Shown piece by piece: positions 25,044-27,488 of a stretch of DNA of 27,488 bases. The stretch lies in assembly GCA_038118725.1 (NCBI GenBank), contig JAYOIK010000071.1:1-27488 (forward strand), given 5' to 3'. Both the position numbers and the translations under genes were made by a program. Every line of letters starts with the position of its first letter. Position 1 is the first letter of the stretch. The notes beneath the pieces were generated by a model that was given only the letters and a program-made list of their open reading frames with translations, was not told where the DNA came from and made no database searches. This DNA is from JADHLJ01 sp038118725 (lineage in GTDB: Bacteria > Pseudomonadota > Alphaproteobacteria > Thalassobaculales > Thalassobaculaceae).

Positions 25044-25106
25044 TACAGCGGATCTTGATTGAGTGTGGACAATATTGTCCACACGAGATTGAGTGAATCC
25101 GCTGTA
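25044..25106. repeat. hairpin element 1, outer 10-bp arms and a 22-bp core palindrome
   Basis: Arms TACAGCGGAT (25044-25053) and ATCCGCTGTA (25097-25106) are perfect inverted copies. Inside them sits a perfect 22-base palindrome at 25063-25084 (GTGTGGACAAT and its complement). A short direct repeat, GATTGAGTG, flanks the core. It lies between the sulfatase start and the 3-hydroxybutyrate dehydrogenase stop. Confidence 0.85.
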
Positions 25107-25120
25107 ATTTCAGGAAGATC

Positions 25121-25188
25121 GAGCGGATTCACCGGTTCGTGGAATCATTGGAAATGATTCCACTCAACCCGGATCCGCTCTAGCGGAT
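25121..25188. repeat. hairpin element 2 with related arms but a different core
   Basis: Arms GAGCGGAT (25121-25128) and ATCCGCTC (25173-25180) enclose an 11-base inverted repeat, GTGGAATCATT (25139-25149) and AATGATTCCAC (25153-25163), around GGA. ATCCGCT-CT-AGCGGAT at 25173-25188 adds a third arm copy that reaches the dehydrogenase stop codon. The plan matches element 1, which suggests one repeat family. Confidence 0.82.
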
Positions 25189-25968
25189 TTACTGAGCGCT
25201 CCAAGCGCCATCCAAGGTAAGCGTGGTGCCGGACATATTCGCCGCCGCGTCGCCGCACAGGAACACCGCCGCCGCGCCAAGCTGCTCGATGGTGGTGAAC
25301 TGCTCCGAGGGTTGCTTCTCGCCGAGCAAGGTCGAGGTCGCCTGCTCGATCGAGATCCCGTCCCGCTCGGCCCGCGCCTCGATCTGCGCCATGACCAGCG
25401 GGGTCTTCACCCAGCCCGGGCAAATCGCGTTGCAGGTGACGCCGGTCCCCGCCGCCTCGAGCGCCGTCACCTTGGTCATGCCGATCAACCCATGCTTGGC
25501 CGCGATATAGGCGACCTTCTGGACCGAGGCGACGAGCCCGTGCACCGAGGAGATATTGACGATCCGGCCCCAGCCGCGACGCTTCATCCCGCCGACCACC
25601 GCCTTGGTGGTGTGAAACGAGCTCGACAGATTGATCGCGATCACCGCGTCCCAGCGATCGTCGGGGAAATCCTCGATCAAGTCCGTGTGCTGGATGCCGG
25701 CGTTGTTCACCAGGATATCGACTTGCCCGAAACGCCGTTCCGTCTCGGCGATCAGATCGCGGATCTCCTCGGGCTTGGTCATGTCGGCGCCATGATAGGC
25801 CATGGCGACACCGAAGCGCGTCTCGAAATCCGCGCGCTGCGCCTCGATCTCGCCCGCGTCGCCGAAACCGTTCAGCATCACATTGGCGCCGGCCTCGGCC
25901 AAGGCCGCTGCGATCCCCTTGCCGATCCCGCTGGTCGACCCCGTCACCACCGCCGTCTTGCCGCGCAT
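25189..25968 (-). CDS. bdhA: 3-hydroxybutyrate dehydrogenase
   Basis: A 259-residue classical SDR that interconverts D-3-hydroxybutyrate and acetoacetate with NAD. It has TGSTSGIG (9-16), NNAG (88-91), the catalytic Asn112, NISS (Ser141), and YIAAK (Tyr154, Lys158). The specific stretches ICPGWVKTPLV, GEKQPSEQF and the terminal LTLDGAWSAQ are those of bacterial 3-hydroxybutyrate dehydrogenases, and the final Gln is conserved. The start at 25968 has GGAG six bases upstream; a TTG four codons earlier is unlikely. An 18-base inverted repeat lies 22 bases upstream and may be an operator. It follows the tartrate-type dehydrogenase gene by 77 bases. Confidence 0.92.
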   Translation of the reverse strand: MRGKTAVVTGSTSGIGKGIAAALAEAGANVMLNGFGDAGEIEAQRADFETRFGVAMAYHGADMTKPEEIRDLIAETERRFGQVDILVNNAGIQHTDLIEDFPDDRWDAVIAINLSSSFHTTKAVVGGMKRRGWGRIVNISSVHGLVASVQKVAYIAAKHGLIGMTKVTALEAAGTGVTCNAICPGWVKTPLVMAQIEARAERDGISIEQATSTLLGEKQPSEQFTTIEQLGAAAVFLCGDAAANMSGTTLTLDGAWSAQ

Positions 25969-25989
25969 CGCTTGCTCCAAAAGTCAGTC

Positions 25990-26007
25990 ATTTCGCACAT
26001 GCGAAAT
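25990..26007. promoter_or_regulatory. 18-bp inverted repeat, possible operator
   Basis: ATTTCGCA-CA-TGCGAAAT, with perfect 8-base arms, lies 22 bases before the start of the 3-hydroxybutyrate dehydrogenase gene. The length and symmetry suit a dimeric repressor site (IclR, GntR or MarR type). It could instead be a weak terminator for the upstream dehydrogenase gene, but no T-run follows. Confidence 0.5.
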
Positions 26008-26045
26008 AGCCAACCCCCGGCGACGGCGCAAGGGTCAATTGGCGA

Positions 26046-27107
26046 TTAGCGCACCGCCGCCGCGATGGCGTCGCCGAGATCCACCGTATTGGCCTGGCCG
26101 CCCAGGTCCGGGGTCTTGGGACCACCGCCCGAGACCACATCCTCGCAGGCGCGCACGATCGCGTCCGCCGCCTCGGTATGGCCGTGATGCTCAAGCAGCA
26201 TGGCGCCGGACCAGATCTGACCGATCGGGTTGGCGATCCCCTTGCCGGCGATATCCGGGGCCGAACCATGCACCGGCTCGAACATCGAGGGCAGGTCGCC
26301 CTCGGGATTGATATTCGCCGACGGCGCGATGGCGATCGACCCGGCGACCGCCGGCCCCAGGTCCGAAAGGATATCGCCGAAGAGATTGGAGCCGACCACC
26401 ACGTCGAACCAATCGGGATGCAGGACGAAATTCGCGGTCAGGATATCGATATGATACTGGTCGGTATCGAGTTCCGGATACTCCGACGCGATCGCCGCGA
26501 ACCGCTCGTCCCAATAGGGCATGGTGTGGATGATGCCGTTGGACTTGGTCGCCGAGGTGACCTTTTTCAGCCCCTGGCGGCGGCAGAGATCAAAGGCGTA
26601 GCGCATGATCCGGTCGGTGCCATGCTTGGTGAAGACCGATTCCTGGACCGCGACCTCGTACTCGGTCCCCCGGTGCAGACGGCCACCGATCTCCGAGTAC
26701 TCGCCCTCGTTATTCTCGCGCACCACCCAGAAATTGATGTCCTCGGGGCCGCGATTGGCCAGCGGACAAGGCATGCCCTTGAGCATCCGCACGGGCCGCA
26801 GATTAACGTATTGCTTCATCTCGCGGCGGATCGGGATCAGCAAGCCCCAGAGCGAGACATGGTCCGGCACGCCGGGAAAGCCACAGGCGCCGAGAAAGAT
26901 CGAGTCGAAGGCCTTCAAGGTCTCGATGCCGTCATCGGGCATCAGCTTGCCGGTCTTGTGATAACGCTCGCAGCTCCAGTCGAATTCGGTGAACTCGTAC
27001 TCGATGCCGTATTTCGCGCCGGCGGCCTCGAGCACCTTGATACCCTCGGGCACCACTTCCCAACCGATACCGTCTCCGGGAATGACGGCGAGCTTGAGCT
27101 TCGACAT
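26046..27107 (-). CDS. tartrate dehydrogenase / D-malate dehydrogenase (decarboxylating) family
   Basis: A 353-residue beta-decarboxylating dehydrogenase, related to isopropylmalate dehydrogenase. It starts LAVIPGDGIGWEVVPEG. LIPIRREMKQYVNLRPVR, VVRENNEGEYSEIGGR, SNLFGDILSDLGPAVAGS and EPVHGSAPDIAGKGIANP follow in family order. The central arginines bind the substrate carboxylate and the aspartates the metal. The wording of LRPVRMLKGM and GRLHRGTE fits the tartrate/D-malate group better than LeuB. It probably oxidises tartrate, D-malate or a similar acid with NAD. ATG 27107 has GGAG ten bases upstream. It heads a minus-strand run with the 3-hydroxybutyrate dehydrogenase, the sulfatase and DUF3179. 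Confidence 0.9.
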   Translation of the reverse strand: MSKLKLAVIPGDGIGWEVVPEGIKVLEAAGAKYGIEYEFTEFDWSCERYHKTGKLMPDDGIETLKAFDSIFLGACGFPGVPDHVSLWGLLIPIRREMKQYVNLRPVRMLKGMPCPLANRGPEDINFWVVRENNEGEYSEIGGRLHRGTEYEVAVQESVFTKHGTDRIMRYAFDLCRRQGLKKVTSATKSNGIIHTMPYWDERFAAIASEYPELDTDQYHIDILTANFVLHPDWFDVVVGSNLFGDILSDLGPAVAGSIAIAPSANINPEGDLPSMFEPVHGSAPDIAGKGIANPIGQIWSGAMLLEHHGHTEAADAIVRACEDVVSGGGPKTPDLGGQANTVDLGDAIAAAVR

Positions 27108-27488
27108 GATCTTGGGTCTCCGTGGGTGAGTTTGGAGTGTTATAAGTGAGGCGTGGGGCGGCGACAATCACGGGTGCGTTGGGCGTCCGCTTGGAATTGA
27201 TTTCCCCGTCGTTTCATTTTCCCCAACCGTCGTCCTCGCGCGGGCCCACCGCTGTCCGGGAAAAATCCAGGCGTACCACACAAGATATTCATATTGCCTG
27301 GTTTTTCTTCCCTGGCCGCCGCCCCGGACTTGATTTCTCGCCCCCCATTCCCCGCGACCGTCGCCCTCGCGGACGCGGGGGCCTCTGAAAGACGGAAATG
27401 GCTGAGACCAAGTCAGCCGCTGGGAGGTCCCCGCTTGCGCGAGGACGACGAGAAAGCACGGTTTTCCGGGATCCACCGCATATCCGCC
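27108..27488. other. intergenic sequence with REP-like repeats, no gene found
   Basis: I see no convincing gene in these 381 bases. A minus-strand open frame (27168-27476) has no homologous look and reads through the repeat arms. The region contains the promoter side of the tartrate-type dehydrogenase gene and the repeat unit at 27359-27450, plus a partial copy of its arm at 27228-27246. Confidence 0.6.
27359..27450. repeat. REP-like inverted repeat with inner hairpin
   Basis: Arms of 27 bases, 27359-27385 and 27424-27450, are inverted copies with 23 of 27 matches (CGTCG.CCTCGCG..CGGGG.CCTC). Between them GGCTGA (27400-27405) and TCAGCC (27413-27418) form a second hairpin. The arm sequence is of the kind scattered in alphaproteobacterial intergenic DNA. 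A partial direct copy lies at 27228-27246. Confidence 0.8.

Noticed and set aside
27168..27476. Open frame of 102 codons on the minus strand at the right edge
   Set aside because: It runs through the inverted-repeat arms, has no ribosome site and reads like translated REP sequence, so I treat it as non-coding.

Overview
The window is GC-rich, densely coded DNA from a bacterium. The gene families, the high GC and the codon use fit an alphaproteobacterium, perhaps a free-living, possibly marine, member of or near the Rhodospirillales. That placement is inference, because there is no rRNA or other marker gene here. I find 24 intact protein genes and one broken one, with no tRNA, rRNA, CRISPR array, integrase or transposase.

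Left part (1-9505): a small two-helix membrane protein of unknown role and a luciferase-like flavin oxidoreductase come first. A surface-glycan locus follows: an ABC exporter (minus strand) diverges from an FkbM methyltransferase, a surface-carbohydrate biosynthesis protein and a GT61 glycosyltransferase (plus strand). Converging on these is a translationally coupled gmd-fcl pair that makes GDP-L-fucose. Together they look like part of a pathway for a fucosylated, methylated exported polysaccharide.

Middle part (9674-18653): accessory catabolic and redox genes. They are MmgE/PrpD with a second luciferase-like enzyme, a divergent third luciferase-like enzyme, a D-2-hydroxyacid dehydrogenase with a VOC protein, a CoA-type Nudix hydrolase, a sterol-desaturase-family membrane di-iron protein, and a uronate-dehydrogenase-like SDR next to a sugar-type aldo/keto reductase.

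Right part (18654-27488): a compound inverted-repeat element separates convergent genes. After it come a Rieske oxygenase, a divergent two-subunit ThDP-dependent decarboxylase of the sulfopyruvate/phosphonopyruvate type, and an MFS transporter. A minus-strand run then holds a tartrate/D-malate dehydrogenase, a 3-hydroxybutyrate dehydrogenase, a sulfatase broken at a G7 tract, and a DUF3179 protein. Several intergenic spaces here hold structured palindromic repeats, and the window ends in non-coding REP-like sequence.

The items most worth a second look are the G7 frameshift in the sulfatase, three different inverted-repeat elements (18671-18812, 25044-25188, 27228-27450), the GDP-fucose glycan locus, and the ThDP/Rieske/MFS neighbourhood. 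I do not see a clearly new defence or mobile system. Start sites were chosen by eye from ribosome-binding sequences and family length.
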